Positions 11,579 to 24,282 of a stretch of 64,000 bases of DNA are shown piece after piece (the first letter of the stretch is position 1; the number at the start of each line of letters is the position of its first letter). The stretch is from Sipunculus nudus (taxonomy: Eukaryota > Annelida > Sipuncula > Golfingiida > Sipunculidae): the NCBI GenBank assembly GCA_026874595.1, contig CM049318.1, positions 55,691,250 through 55,755,249 on the forward strand, written 5' to 3'. A model generated the notes under the pieces. That model made no database searches, was not told the origin of the DNA, and saw only the letters and a program-made list of their open reading frames with translations. The translations under genes were made by a program, and so were the position numbers.

Positions 11579-12659
11579 CTACAAATTAAGAAATATTAGT
11601 TTATTCTGTTTAAAGTTAAATCTAAAAGCATATAAGTATGGACATGGATAAATGAACTTCCTATGAATGTAAAATTTATAAGGTATATAAATGTCTCTCA
11701 ATATGTATGAAACAAATCATATCAATCATGCTCCTGATATGACAGAACAAGTTCAAATTATGAAAAAATACTTACTGATCATAAAATGACATACCAACTG
11801 AATAAGAAGTCTATGTTGCTTTATGTTTGCTTTTCTATACTTAACTGTTACTTCAACCTAATAATAATGAAACCTTTACAGATTTAGTATAAATACTAGT
11901 TACTCTGACCAACGTGCAGCAGTAAAGAAGCAAACATCACATTTAAATCATTATTTCTGATAACACAAACATATGGAGTCATCATTAAGCTACTCTAACA
12001 CAGCCATGCATGGGTGGCTTTGTCCTGTTATTAGGGCTAAGCTCAGGTCATGTAATTGGTGACATACTGTAGCCAAGACTATCTAACAACACCGAAAAAA
12101 TAAAATTATCCGAGCATGTCCGTACATTGGAACAAGCACTGTACAACATGTATTAGGTATATACACGAACTTTATCTGTTCCAAAAAACTACAAAATGAA
12201 GAAATGCTAATGACTCCAGTATTTAGACTACTTAATGAACCTTTTACATAATTATCAGTTGATAAATGAAAGTAAATGTGTGATTACTTATGACATTTCG
12301 GCATATTGTCGAGCAACATGCTTCTCGCCTTACGGGTTCAGGCTGATCTGATCACCAAAGAATGCACGAACTGTTTCATTAGTCTTAGCTGAAAAGCTTG
12401 ATATTTAAGCACGTATTTTTATTAAAACGAATAAATACATTTGACGCTTCAACTTAAAAATACGTGAAAGTATTTGGTATACAGGTTGTTTTTCCGTAGC
12501 TGGTAGAGTAAATATGTGAACCTCTCATTGACATTCCTGTTTGTCTACAAAGCGGCAGACCTATAAATGACAATTTAAAACGTGACAATCTTTTAGATGC
12601 ATTTCATTGACACATGTAATGATGCACAAATTCTGTAACAGACCCAGTGATTAACCAAC

Positions 12660-12736
12660 CTGTCCGATGCTCACAGTGGTCCTTAGGACACCGATTAGAG
12701 GCACCAGTGTCTTTCGTTGAATGTATCGCGGCTGAC
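12660..12736 (-). other. Putative exon A, unit 1
   Basis: This 77-base minus-strand segment is bounded by an acceptor (ATTTTGCAG) and a GTTGG donor. It recurs at 30,119-30,195 and 56,794-56,871 with both sites retained, while length and frame change in unit 3. It lies about 1.1 kb upstream of exon B. No frame joins exons A and B into a longer open reading frame starting with Met, which fits an untranslated leader. Confidence 0.4.
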
Positions 12737-13186
12737 CTGCAAAATGAACTTATCAAAGACAAGAACGGGGGCTTTTAATGAGTGCGTGTGAAGATAATTT
12801 TTCAATACCGTTCAGATTGGTACTAAATTCTATTCCAATATATTTTCAATTTAATTCAAATTTACACCTGGCTTGCATAGCGGGGATTGTACTTTAAAAC
12901 ATAAAATAAATATAATGTTACAGAGTTCAAACCTTTCTGCATACATACAGTGTGATCCTTTCGTGCATCTGCTGTAATGATCATCAGCATGTTGTTTTCT
13001 GTAAAACGTCGGGATTTATGCGTGTCAATCGGGTGAGGAGGACGTTAGGGTTCCTTGCCATACATGCAGGATGATGTTCGTGCAAATAGGTCGCTTTCAT
13101 ATGTGCGGGTCCCTCATGCGGATAATCAGTTATTTAATCCTTCAGTCACATTTTCTGATAATTTGCAATTTAAGTTTATTAATTTT

Positions 13187-15753
13187 AGCTCAGCTGACTA
13201 GAAGTCATCTGAGCTGTAGTAATGGTCCATTGTCTGTCTTCCGTCTGTCCTGCTGTCCGTCGGTCCGTTAGACTGGCACGTTTTGTAACCGTTAGACCTA
13301 AGAATCCAAAATTCTGCATTCTTTTAGAGGTCCCCAACACTTCCTACCAAACCGAAAACCGTGTTACTGCGACTTCGTTCCTTTGAGAAATTAAGGAAAA
13401 CCCTCAAATGTTCATTAAAATCTATTATCACACCACAGGACTGCCTTATATTCAATGACTTATAGTCAGCTGAGCTATAGTCGTGGTCCGTCGTCCGTCC
13501 GTCTGTCCGTCCGTCCGTCCGTCCGTAGATGTGGCACGTTTTGAAACCGTAAGACCTAGGAATCCAAAATTCAGCATAATGTTAGATGTCCCCAAGATCT
13601 CCTACCAAGCCGAAAACTGGGTCTGTGCGATTTCATTCCTTTGAGAAATTAAGGAAAAACCTCAATTTTTTATTAAAATCATATTTTCACACTTCAGGAC
13701 TGCCTAATATCAAAACCACTCATCTGTTTTTCCTCATATTTACCATAAATATTCCTCTATATAGTTCCTATGTACATGCCAGAAATTAAGTCTGTAAAGT
13801 ATAAATTCTTTAAGTTATGGGCCCAAACATAATTGACTTTGTAAAAAATCAGGAAAAATTAATAACTCACTTAACATGAAAAATTTTGAAACTAGAGTCT
13901 ATTTTATCAAGTATATAACTATGTTTTATTCAGATACAATTGTTTTCTCAAAAAAATAGATCTGAATTTTGTAAAATTTTAAAGTTATTAGCATAAAAAA
14001 TCAGTACCTTAAATTTTGCCCAACTTTGACCATGGCACGTTTTTTCCCTGTAAGCACCATTGATTTAATTTTCACAGCATGTAATCATAAATATTTAGTT
14101 TGTCTAAATCTGAAATTTGAAAATAAAAGCTTGAAAATTAAGCTAGTTATTGATTTTTTCTGTAGTCACGTGCTTTGATTACAGATGCAGGGTCCCACTC
14201 CAGGTCATTGGGAGTCAGCTATGCCAGGGTTTCTGATTTGTTACAGTCACTGGGGGAGATCCCCTGCTGTGACAGGTGTACAGTTATTCTCATATCACCA
14301 CCCCAATCACACAACACCCCCCCCCCCCCCCCCGCAAACCCAACCCACCAAGTGTTATGCAGTAATTGTTATTGTTTTCACTGTATCTCCTTAATTGTAA
14401 TGCTGTTTCCACTCCAATATGCACAAACATTCCTTGAAAAAATAATTCAAGGTGTAATCAAGAAGATGCAATGTTGTGTAATGTAGCATTTTTGAAGAAA
14501 TCAATTTTCTTTTATATGATTTTAACAAATATAATTGAACCCATCAGTATGCTTAAATTATTATAAAATATGAAGCACATTATGGATAAATAAAGACACA
14601 ATTAAAAATTGTGAAATCTAAATCAAGTATTATTTTTAGATATTTATTGTTTTGCAGATTTAAAAGATAAATAAACATTTGTATGCATGATGTGGTGTTA
14701 TCTGACAAGATTGAGATTTATGATGATGCAGTTGAGAATTATGAATCAACTTTTATATTCAGATATATATGTTAAATTGGAAATGTATAGAAATATAAAC
14801 TTAAATTAGAAAATAATTGATGTGATAAAAAAATGAGGATTTAATACAAACATTTGTTCATTATTTTCCTGCCTCAGCAGAATTTGAGATCAGGCTTTGT
14901 TTGCCCCGTTTTATGTTGTTTATTAGCTCTATTTCAACTGTATACATATCATTAAAAAAATACATATATATTTAATAATATATATTATACAAAAAAATAG
15001 ATCCAATTGAACAAATGTGTAAACTACTGAAATGTCTGCAGTAAATCGAAAAACCAACTAATGATCATGGTAATAGTACAGATCATTTGTTCACAACCTG
15101 CTCACATGCTTTAGTTTTAACATTAGGAAACACATGGTCAGGTCACAAAATATTTTTTGCAACAATTTCTTGCTCATCAATACAAACCAATCATATAAAC
15201 CAACCATGGCCTTTATTACCTCTTCCTCTTACACTTTATCTCCATTTGATATTATTTTCGATTTTTACCTTCAAGGTTAACGTCAGCTGAGCACAGTGAC
15301 CCATAGGTCCCTTGTTTCTTAATATTATCCTACATACCTCCTACATATTTCCTTTATTATTGCCAGACAGTAAGACCGTATTGTGTAATTTCTTGAAGTT
15401 ATGGGCCAAAACATGATTGATTTTGTAAAAAAATCAGGAAAGATATTTACTTACTTAACATGATATTTATTGAAGCTATAAACGTATATACAGACTTTGC
15501 TTTCCGGTATATAACTTTGTGTAACCAGGATTCAATTGTAAACCCAAAATTAGATATGGATTTTGTAATTTTCAAGTTATTAGCATAAAAATGAGATCAG
15601 TACCTTTAATTTTTCCCAATTGTGACCAGGGCACGTTTTTTTCCTGTAAGTACTATTGATTTAATTTCCACAGTATGTAAACGTAAGTATTTAATCTATT
15701 TAAATCTGCAATTTGATAATAAAAGCTAAAAAAATAGGATAGTTTTTATTTTT
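13187..15753 (+). mobile_element. Family-1 element, outer, interrupted
   Basis: It begins with the 29-base imperfect hairpin at 13,187-13,215 (AGCTCAG and TGAC pairing with GTCA and CTGAGCT around a short loop). A CTGTC/CCGTC tract and a segment on 'gactgcctaatatc' follow. It is interrupted at about 13,456 by a second family-1 element and resumes at 15,315, running to about 15,750. Unit 2 carries the same outer element at 30,647 without the nested copy. Confidence 0.7.
13456..15314 (+). mobile_element. Nested family-1 element, absent from unit 2
   Basis: The left end is the second arm of the family hairpin followed by a CCGTCCGT-rich tract (13,480-13,530). The right end at 15,284-15,314 has CAGCTGAGC, GACCCATAGGTC and CCTTG before TTT. 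In unit 2 the corresponding site (about 30,912-30,930) reads through without the 1.86 kb, which fixes both ends. Inside are a long C-run at about 14,317-14,333 and sequence related to 404-760. No protein is encoded. Confidence 0.75.
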
Positions 15754-15834
15754 TATGCCCCCGCCACTAAGTGGCCGGGGCATATAGTTTTACCCATGTC
15801 CGTCCTTCCGTCATTCCGAAATAAAACAGTTGTA

Positions 15835-16550
15835 CGGACTTTTTTCGCAATGCCTGCAGATATTGGCCTGATTTTTGGTGTGTGGACAGATAATGACCAG
15901 TTACAGATCGAGTTCGTGTTTCGTCCCGGTTACCCTACTTTTGACTGTTTTACGGCTCCTAAACTTAGAAAATTTCATGGAAAAAAAAATTTCTATGACA
16001 AATACACATGAACGGACTTTTTCGCAATGCCTGCAGATTTTGGCCTGATTTTTGGTGTGTGGGCAGATAATAACCAGTTACAGATCGAGTTTGCGCCTCG
16101 TTCCGGTTGACCTACTTTTGACCGTTTTACGGCTCCTAAACTTAAAAAATATCATGAAAAATAGAAATTTTCATGACAAATACACATGTACGGACTTTTT
16201 TTCGCAATGCTTGCAGATATTGGCCTGATTTTGTGTGTGTAGGAAGATAATGACCAGATATAGATCGAGTTCGCGTTTCGTCACCATTGATCTACTTTTG
16301 ACCATTTAACGGCTCCTTAACTTTGAAAATTTCATGAAAAATAGAAATTTTCATTACAAATACACATGTACGGACTTTTTTTTCGCAATGCCTGCAGATA
16401 TTGGCCTGTTTTTTGGTGTGTTGGCAGATAAAGACCAGATACAGATCGAGTTCGCGTTTCGTCACCATTGACCTACTTTTCATTGTTTTACGGCTCCTAA
16501 ACATAGAAAATTTCATGAAAAATATAAATTTCCATGACAAATGAAAATGT
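15835..16550 (+). repeat. 178-bp tandem repeat, 4 units
   Basis: Starts at 15,835, 16,013, 16,191 and 16,371 give periods of 178, 178 and 180. Each unit contains CGGACTTTTT, GCAATGCCTGCAG and a CAGATCGAGTT-type segment. Two further diverged units follow the nested insertion at about 17,502 and 17,690. Confidence 0.9.
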
Positions 16551-16559
16551 ACAGCCGTT

Positions 16560-17496
16560 TTAAGCCCTCAGCTCATAAGCTGATGGGCAATTGTCGTCAT
16601 CCAAGCTGTCCGTCTGTCTTGCCGTCAGTCTGTCCATCCGTCTGTCTGTCCGTCTGACATCCATCCGTCCGCGTCTATTAACTTTTACCTTGTGAACAGG
16701 ATTTCTCTATAAGGTTTCACTGTTGGAATTTTATTTCATCAGTGAAGATGTATATTGATAAAATCTCAGTCAAGTTCGAAGATGGGTGATCTTGACCCAT
16801 TTTTCTACATTTTAGAGCTGATTATAGAAAAACACTCAGAAGCTTATATCTCAGGAACCATTGTGTGGATTTTCACAAAACTTACTATGATCATTGGGAC
16901 TGATGGTCTGTACGTGCTGCACAATTTTAGGGGCGCCACCTGCAATTTCTAATTTTTTCATCAATTTTTATCGGATTTTTCAATTTTGGCTTTGTGAGCG
17001 GGATATCTCTAAAAGGATTCACCATTGGAATTTTATTTCATCAGTGAAGATGTATATCAACAAAATTTCGGTCAAGTGCAAAGATTGGTGACCTTGACCT
17101 ATTTTTCTTTGTTTTAGAGCTGATTTTTGTGTGTGGATTTCACAAAACTTACTATGATCATTTGGAATGATGGTCTGTGCGTGCTGCACAATTTAGGTGG
17201 CACCACCTACAATTTCTGATTATTTAATGAATTTTTATAAGAATTTTCAATTTTGGCCTGTTGTGCAGGATATCTCCAAAAGTATTCAACACAGGAACTA
17301 CAGTGCCAATGCATGACATTTACAAAATTTTGGTCAAGTTCAAAGGTGGGTGATCTTGACCTACTTTTCAAGGTCACAGAACTTGGTATAGAAAAAAACT
17401 TAGGAGCTTATTTCTCAGGAAGCATTTGGTGGATTGTTATGAAACATGATACATACCTCTCCAATTAAATTTATAACTGATTATCAGCTTTTGCTA
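16560..17496 (+). mobile_element. Family-4 hairpin element nested in family 2
   Basis: It interrupts the 178-bp tandem array. The 5' end is a hairpin at 16,564-16,588 (GCCC and TCAGCT pairing with AGCTGA and GGGC around CATA), followed by a CTGTCC/CCGTCTG tract to about 16,675. Internal direct repeats of about 250 bp contain 'ggaattttatttcatcagtg' and GGTGACCTTGACC-like motifs. The right end reads ATTCTAG followed by TTTT, the same terminal CTAG before T as families 2 and 3. No coding sequence is recognised. Confidence 0.6.
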
Positions 17497-17900
17497 ATAT
17501 TCTAGTTTTGCAATGCAATGCTTACAGATACCAGCCTAATGTTTGGTCTGTTGGCACATAATGACCACTTACAGATCTGATCATTTAGTTCGCGTTTCGT
17601 CCCAGTTGACTTATTTTTGACCATATGACATATCCAGAACATAGAAATTTCATGAAAGACAATTTTTTTTTTATGAAAATGCACGTATCGACTTTTTTTT
17701 CACAATGCCTGAGAGATACTGGCCTGATTTTTTGTGTGTTGCTTGATAATGACCCGTTACAGATCGAGTTTGCATTTTGCCCTTGTTGACCTACTTTTGA
17801 CCATATGACACCTCCTGAACTTAAAATTTTTTTACAAAATTTAACAAATGTTTCTAATTTGCCCCAGGCGAGGGCATTCGTGTCGTTCCGACACATCTAG

Positions 17901-18256
17901 TTTAAAGGCTCATATTGTAATAACTTGCTTTGTCCAGATTCAGGCAGGCCACTGGAGGTCAGCTTTGCCAGGGTACCTGTTATGTAATGGGTCACTGAGG
18001 AGATCCCCTGCTGTAAGGGGTGTACAGATGTTCTCATATCAACCCCCCCACCCCCATTGGAAATGAAAAGGAAATAAAACTTTGTTTGTCCTGTATGTAT
18101 ATGCAGAGGTGTTGTTATTGCCACCATTCCCCCTCCCCTGCCATTGAGTCTATATTGAAAATGTGTAAAATTTATTAAATTAAAAACAAAATAGCATTAG
18201 AAAAACATCATGATCTAATTTAAACATATTCGTGTCTCAGGAGAATGGGACATAAA
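17901..18256 (+). repeat. Repeat-derived stretch, unit 2
   Basis: Counterpart of 404-760; no gene. Confidence 0.7.
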
Positions 18257-20535
18257 GTGATCAGCTCTGTCATTCTAGGCCCAAAGATAAGGAGAAATTC
18301 AGAGGAGACCTGGATGAAAAACTAAGGTCTGAAAATAGATAAGGTCTATAAATACTTAACTGGGTATGAGGTAAGATCAAGGTGATTTGAAAAGACTACT
18401 TGCTTAGTGGATGTGATAATTTTGGCTATAGAGCGGGTACATTGTTTATTAAGGTGTGTAGCTGTCTCTAGTTTAGGCCCGTCCTTCTAATAGCAAACAG
18501 CCTTTCGAGCATTAATCCTGATCTACTTTCGTTGACTGATATGCTCTATGTGTGGGCGCCATACTAGCCTTTTTTCTGTAAAAAAATAACACCCAAGAAT
18601 CTGGCGGCGGCGGAATCTTTTAAATTCTCTCCTATCAATTATAAGGGTTCAAAATATTTTGGTTTGTACGCATTACTAAACAAAACCGTTTGTGTTTCTG
18701 TTGGATTTTATTTGATTCTCAAGGTGTGGCACCAGTTGCTAATGCGGTCGAGCTTGGCTTGGACTGCGTTGCGTAAATAGCAAACGTTTGAACAAGAGGC
18801 CCAGACGGCTATGTCGTCAGCGTATTATGAAACGCTGACCATTTGTCCCGTCTTTGGAAGGTAGTAAACATACATAATAAAGAGTTAAGGGCTCAGCACT
18901 GAGCCCTGGGGAGTCCCAGCTTCAAGCCTAATCTCCTAAGATTATGTACCTTTATGATTAACCGTAAGGAATCTATCTGTAAGGAATGAGAAGATTACTA
19001 GTTTATGTGGCAGATGGGATCTCACAACTTTAATGCGGAGACCGCCAGACCATACTACATCAAAGTCCTTTTCTACGTTGAGAAATGTGGGATCATGGAT
19101 TAATGCCCCTTTCCATTAAATCGTAAAATATTCCCATGAAATGCACAGTAGGTTTGCAATTCTCCCTAGACAGGGTCTGGCATTTTCTGTAGCATTTTGT
19201 GAGTTTGTCCAGACCAGAAGCCGATATGCCTTTGGATTTGGCAAGAGCTTACTGCTGCGTTGTCTTCACCGTCTTTCGTGGTCGGGTTTTCAAGAAGATA
19301 AAACAATGTTTTATTTTCATCAATTATTTGTTTAGCTGTGTTTAAGAAATCATTCTTGAAGTCAGGGTATGTCGGGATGTGGTGAATATGATGAGCAGCA
19401 ACCGTGCCGTCAGGGCGTATTAGGGGTTTAGCCTGACCTGTATTTGGGTTTAATTTAGAGTTAGACAAACATTTGAATTGTTTCAAGAATTAACCTATGT
19501 TTGTTTCATGATCTAGAGTGTTAATATAATCTGACCATTGAGATCGTTGTTTCGCTAAGATAGCTCGATCTTCTAACCTATTTACTCTATTAAACAAAGC
19601 TTAGGCTTCCGTGGTACGTGTGCGTTGTTGGTAGCGCCTGACTAGTCGCCTTAAGCTACCACCTTTTTCATTTCTTTGGTGAAGTTCCACCAGTTTCTTT
19701 TTTTTAAATTCTCTCTCTGAAGCGACGGCATTGACGACCAGAATGATACTTCGTGTTATGTCTGTTGCGATTCAATCTAACTGTAAATATGTGATAACGT
19801 CCAATTTAGAATTTAACATAATTTATAGCCTCACCTGGTGTCAGTTTAGTTTCAGATATTTAAGCTATATCGATTTTATTTTTATCATGATATTTTAATA
19901 ATTCAAGTTTACCCGCGTTTAAGCCGTTGGTGTTTACTGTGCAATATTAATACTAATGAACATATTTACACTATTTTTCAGGGTGTTTTTATAGTTCCTG
20001 TTCAGACTAAGGTTGGCCAGTGGTCATCACTGGCCAATGCTTCCAACCTGTCAATGTCCGATCGAATGGCTGTGTGGTCGACCTTCTTGCGGAAATACCT
20101 CCAGACCAATCCAGCAGCTGTCTCGCAGATCTGATCAAGTTGAACACCGGGGTTGAAGTTGTACACAAGATCGGTGAAGAGCAACAAGGTGTTCAAGTCA
20201 AAATGTGCTTTTTGTCGGAGTAGCCGAGAGTTTCGGCAGTGTCCGAGTGTTCGTCTGTCGGACTGGTGCAAGCTGTACATGTACCTGCTTTGCCATATTG
20301 ACTGTGCTGGTGCTGGTTTGTGCTCTCTTGTGTAAACTTTTGATTTACCTCTTGAATTGCAGGGCAACTGCGATAGGATGCGATAGGTGCATTTGAACAA
20401 TTTGCGCATCTCGCGTGGGCTTTGTTCATGGAACAGGCACATATTCCTCCCACAGGTTCTTTGTGGAGAATTGGTCCCGGTACCTCGGCGAAGACGGGGC
20501 AATATAGTCCTTAGGACTTTCATGTTGCGCTTCAA
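18257..20535 (-). mobile_element. Jockey-like LINE remnant, copy 2
   Basis: Same element and same insertion as copy 1, carried by the tandem duplication. The YADD codons lie at 18,814-18,825 and the gag knuckle within 20,193-20,453. It has more private changes than copies 1 and 3, for example a deletion of about 27 bases near 19,385. Confidence 0.85.
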
Positions 20536-23035
20536 TGTCTATAAATTATTTATTTTCAACAGAAAACAATACTAGTGATGTTCCGCAGATGGCATCCGCA
20601 TATGGGCCCCGCGAAAAAACAAACTGCACGCGGGACCTGCGCGAGGACCGGGCGTATAGGCGTATGGGAAAATGATAAAACAATCGTTGAACTTTTTTCC
20701 GCACAAGAGGCTCGCGTATATTGAATGGCACTCTTGATCATCTTGCATGAAAACGTGTGTTTGTATACGCCTTTTTAAAATGTAAATGAAGCAAGTTGAA
20801 AGTTTGAAGCCAGCGAAACAAATAATGTGCATATATATATACATGAATGGAAAATATACTAAACATGTAATTATACCACCTACGCTAAATTCCAAGGAAT
20901 TGAAATTAATAAACAGCTTTGTCCGAGAGCACGTCTCTATTTTGCCATTCATTAGATAAACCAATTTTTGGCATCTGTTGAAAGGATTAGTGGTCTCCAC
21001 GGTAGTATATTTTCAAGCACAAAGCATACAGCACGGCTAGTTAGTACACCTGTAACTGCTAAATCGATCTCTAAATGGCACAAGCAGGTAAAACTGAATA
21101 TTTAGTTACAGTGAGCGCACGCTTTCAGGAGTCGCTGTAGAGATATAAAAGGGTGTGCTTTATTAACATCATCACATTACATGAAATGGCATTTAGAATA
21201 AAAGTGGCTTTTGACATTGACGCAAAGCATTTTAAACATGCATCATGTTTGTTATAGGTACATCCAGTTTTATGGTTGACGGGTCTAGTTAAGCCTCTGT
21301 GGATCACCGTACTTAAGCACTGCTCGTGTAAAGACTTGGGTTACCATTATTTTTTTTCCGCCTACTAATCTGGCCTATTACCCCTGGAGGTAGGCTGAAG
21401 ATAATTCCAGGTTACACCGGGTTTAGTATGAACTGAAGTCTGGGTAACCCTGGGTTTAGTCTAAACTTAAATTAAGTATACTCGGGGTAGTCGGCATGTT
21501 TTAAACATTTTTATATGACATATTTCAGATGTGTTTGCTGGTTAAATCAATATTCCAGAGCGAAACTCCACCAAAGTTACAAATCACCTAATATCCAACA
21601 ACAGTACAAATCTTTGGCCAATAAAACAGCTTTCTCCCCAATAGACCTTTTCCAGAACTCTCTGTAAGCTGACCATAGGCTTGCAGGTGGTACACACAGT
21701 GTCTAGTAGCCAGAGACTGTGACGCACAGCAGTAGGCTGGAGATAGGGCTGTGTGTATAATCTAGGGTCCTTATCTCTTAGATTTATCTGTAAATGACCA
21801 AGGATAATTAGAATTAAATACTGACAGAAGGATAACAAGGCAGCTACTGAAGCCACACATGGAAGGACTGAGATTGATTAAAAACCGAAATTAAGATTAC
21901 AGGAGAAATAGATCAGACTTGATACATGTGCCAATCATCTCTTAAATAAAAACAAGACAGAGACAGTGTTTATATCATACCTAATTTTTAACTCAAATTT
22001 TTTATCTATCAATTAGGGTGTTATTTGGATGAATTACAGTATTTTGGAAAATATCAATAAAATCTTTCAAGCATAATGACTTGGAATATTTGCCCAACAC
22101 ATATAGAGCTTTTATCACTGGATCGTGAACCACTAGTTGTAGAAGAATGGCAAACAATCAAGGGATTAAGAGAATAAGATAAGGCATAAGCATAAAGTAA
22201 GATGAAAAGTAATAGTCCACATGATGAAGTACTTAATATTAATAAATTGTGTCACTAAGTCATAGTGAAAAATAAATTTAACATTTACTGAAGATTTCAA
22301 CATTTATGAAACAGCTTAGTTCTATTTCCTACTTATTGACAATGACCAAAAATATTAATTAGGACTATACACCAGTGATTTCTTAGGGTCACATGATGGC
22401 ACTAAATGAAAAATATATTTCATATGTAAAATATTCAAACTGACTCAATCTCAGATGGGGTGGTTCCTTATGTGTTGGCTCCTCTCACCCTGAGGTTAGA
22501 CCTCACCCTATGGTTAAAGAAATATCTGGTTTATGTCAACCTGATTGGCATATTTGGTTTTGTAGCTTAAGGGTCACTAGCCATGGAAACATGACTCACA
22601 GACCTTTATTTGAATAAACAGACTGGGCATGTAGTTATCCTCTAGTATGATCTGCTGCTTTTCCAACAAACAAAATCAATTCATCTGCTTACAGATAATC
22701 CAGGAATTCTTTCAATCATTCTGTTGAAAAAAAAAGGAAAAAGAGGCTATTATACAGAATGTAGCTGGCTTTTATACATTGAGTAAATGCTATATAATAT
22801 GACCAGGGGGTGCTGGAGCAAGCACTGTTTGTACCACTAACAGGCAGGACTTGCGAGGTGGCCTTCATAAGTGGACAGTCCTAGATTAGATCTTTTAAAG
22901 TCGCCTGAGCATTGCGCTGCTTAAATTATTTTTTATTCAACATATTACGAATGTATAGCATTCAATAAGATTCCAGCTAAAGTTACAGCTTTACAAACGT
23001 CCAGAAGGACTTAGTGTTTGATAATATTTTTTTGA
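20536..23035. other. Unit 2 region with no recognised gene
   Basis: Counterpart of 3,061-5,593. A deletion near 22,548 removes sequence that units 1 and 3 keep. Nothing here looks like a gene or RNA. Confidence 0.6.
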
Positions 23036-24078
23036 TCAGCTTTGTTTTCGGTTCAACATTTTCCATGCTTCTCTCATGTCGTCGATGTTTTTTGTATGGC
23101 CTACAAAGAACTTTTTGTCTTCTCTTAGGCGTTGTATAGTTTTTCCTTTGTGACCGGAAAGGAAACAACGACCGAGATTTACGAATGTTTTATTAAGATT
23201 TTCTACAAGGATGCCGGTCATAAACATATCATCCACAGGGTACAGTGGCACATGAAAAGACGCGGTGTACATATCCGCGACCATGTCATATGTGTACGCA
23301 AATCCTATACCGATCATATATGGAGGAGTATACGTTTTGTTGTAAACATCTTGGATTACACACCATCTATGCCACGGAGTGCATCTCCTTGGTTTTTTTT
23401 CCTGCCCACGGAACCAAAGAAGAACCGCTCTTTATGCTTCAAGTCGCTGAATAGGGTTCCTAACAATTTCCTCATATCAAAAATTGCATCATCATCAGCT
23501 TTTATGACAAACCTGGCATTTTTGCACCAGTGATGCATAAAATTCAAGGCCGTCAGACCTTTTCGGGCCAGATTCCTGTATGCTTCAATAAAATCCCCAA
23601 TGACAAGGTCTTGATTACGGTTCTGTTCCGATACGATTTTAGGACTTATGGTCCCTTCTGTGCCTTGTTTTCCTAGCACGAAAATCGTCCTCAGATGGTG
23701 CTTAGCAAATAAAGTTTCATTGCCATATGCCTGCCTGATAAACTCTCTTTGTAAAACATTCTCCGGTGAAGTATACACATAAAGGAGCGTGATTTGATCT
23801 TCAGAATTGGCAATACATTTAGATCTATTAAACATCAGCAGTTTCGGTTCACCATACTTATTGTACTCTGGAACGCCTGGCTCTAAATAACCTGTACTTT
23901 TCAGCCGCCATCCTCCCTTGGTAGCTTTCAGTTTATCGTCAGACTGTAATTCCTTGAGGTCGTTCTGCAAATCTGAAGTGTTAAATTGTCCAATGTAACT
24001 TGGAAGACAAACCAAAGCTAAACACCCAGTGATAAGCAGGAAGTTAAGTAGTGGTCCCCTGATTCTTGTTGGGATCAT
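23036..24078 (-). pseudogene. GT31 copy 2, frameshifted
   Basis: The copy is 1,043 bases against 1,044 in copies 1 and 3. The missing base lies in a T-run at 23,393-23,400 (8 T; 9 in the other copies), where the intact protein reads GRKKKPRRC. The shift makes translation end at 23,356 after about 240 residues. This keeps the anchor, stem and DDD motif but loses PPYMIGIGF and VDDMFMTG. The rest is still readable in the next frame (23,036 to about 23,390), so the break is recent. The ATG is intact. The stem resembles copy 3 (KELQSDDKLKATKG) rather than copy 1. A sequencing error in the homopolymer cannot be excluded. Confidence 0.85.
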
Positions 24079-24238
24079 CGTGTTATCTGATGCAGTCGGC
24101 CTTCACCTCACAGCTCTGCTTTTACCAGCTTATGTTTGCCGCATATTTAGTAGGTAACCTTACAATGAGAAAAGTATATGTTAAGCAACTAGCAAGAATT
24201 TATACAATTATACGCATAATGATCACGCACTGTTCCTT

Positions 24239-24239
<1 letters not shown>

Positions 24240-24280
<41 letters not shown>

Positions 24281-24282
24281 CC
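24240..24282. repeat. CT/GA microsatellite, unit 2
   Basis: Same position relative to the gene as 6,799-6,845, with slightly different length and composition. Confidence 0.9.

Larger units (their letters stand above)
11304..13186. other. Unit region holding the putative upstream exon pair
   Basis: This stretch recurs at 28,738-30,646 and 55,325-57,073 plus 59,225-59,440. Apart from the two exon-like segments listed separately it contains a short TTA repeat near 11,370 and AT-rich DNA. No long open frame or RNA gene is visible. Confidence 0.5.
404..17900. repeat. Tandem segmental unit 1 (GT31 unit)
   Basis: This is the first of three large tandem units. The sequence beginning at 404 recurs at 17,901 and 32,963, and the LINE, unrecognised region, galactosyltransferase gene, AGGTCA blocks and exon pair follow in the same order and orientation. 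The window opens inside the element that separates units, so another unit probably lies to the left. The unit carries two insertions that are missing at the equivalent place in unit 2: the nested family-1 element near 13,456-15,314 and the family-2 element at 15,754-17,900. Confidence 0.9.
15754..17900 (+). mobile_element. Family-2 hairpin-capped element, complete
   Basis: The 5' end is a strong hairpin at 15,754-15,784 (arms TATGCCCCCGCCAC and GTGGCCGGGGCATA, loop TAA). A CCGTCC tract and tandem units of about 178 bp follow, starting near 15,835, 16,013, 16,191 and 16,371, with two more after a nested element. The 3' end has the reverse complement of the first hairpin arm (17,867-17,877), a perfect hairpin at 17,880-17,894, then AT and CTAG. 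The unit 2 to unit 3 junction at about 32,962 lacks the element, which gives an empty site within a T-run. Confidence 0.8.
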
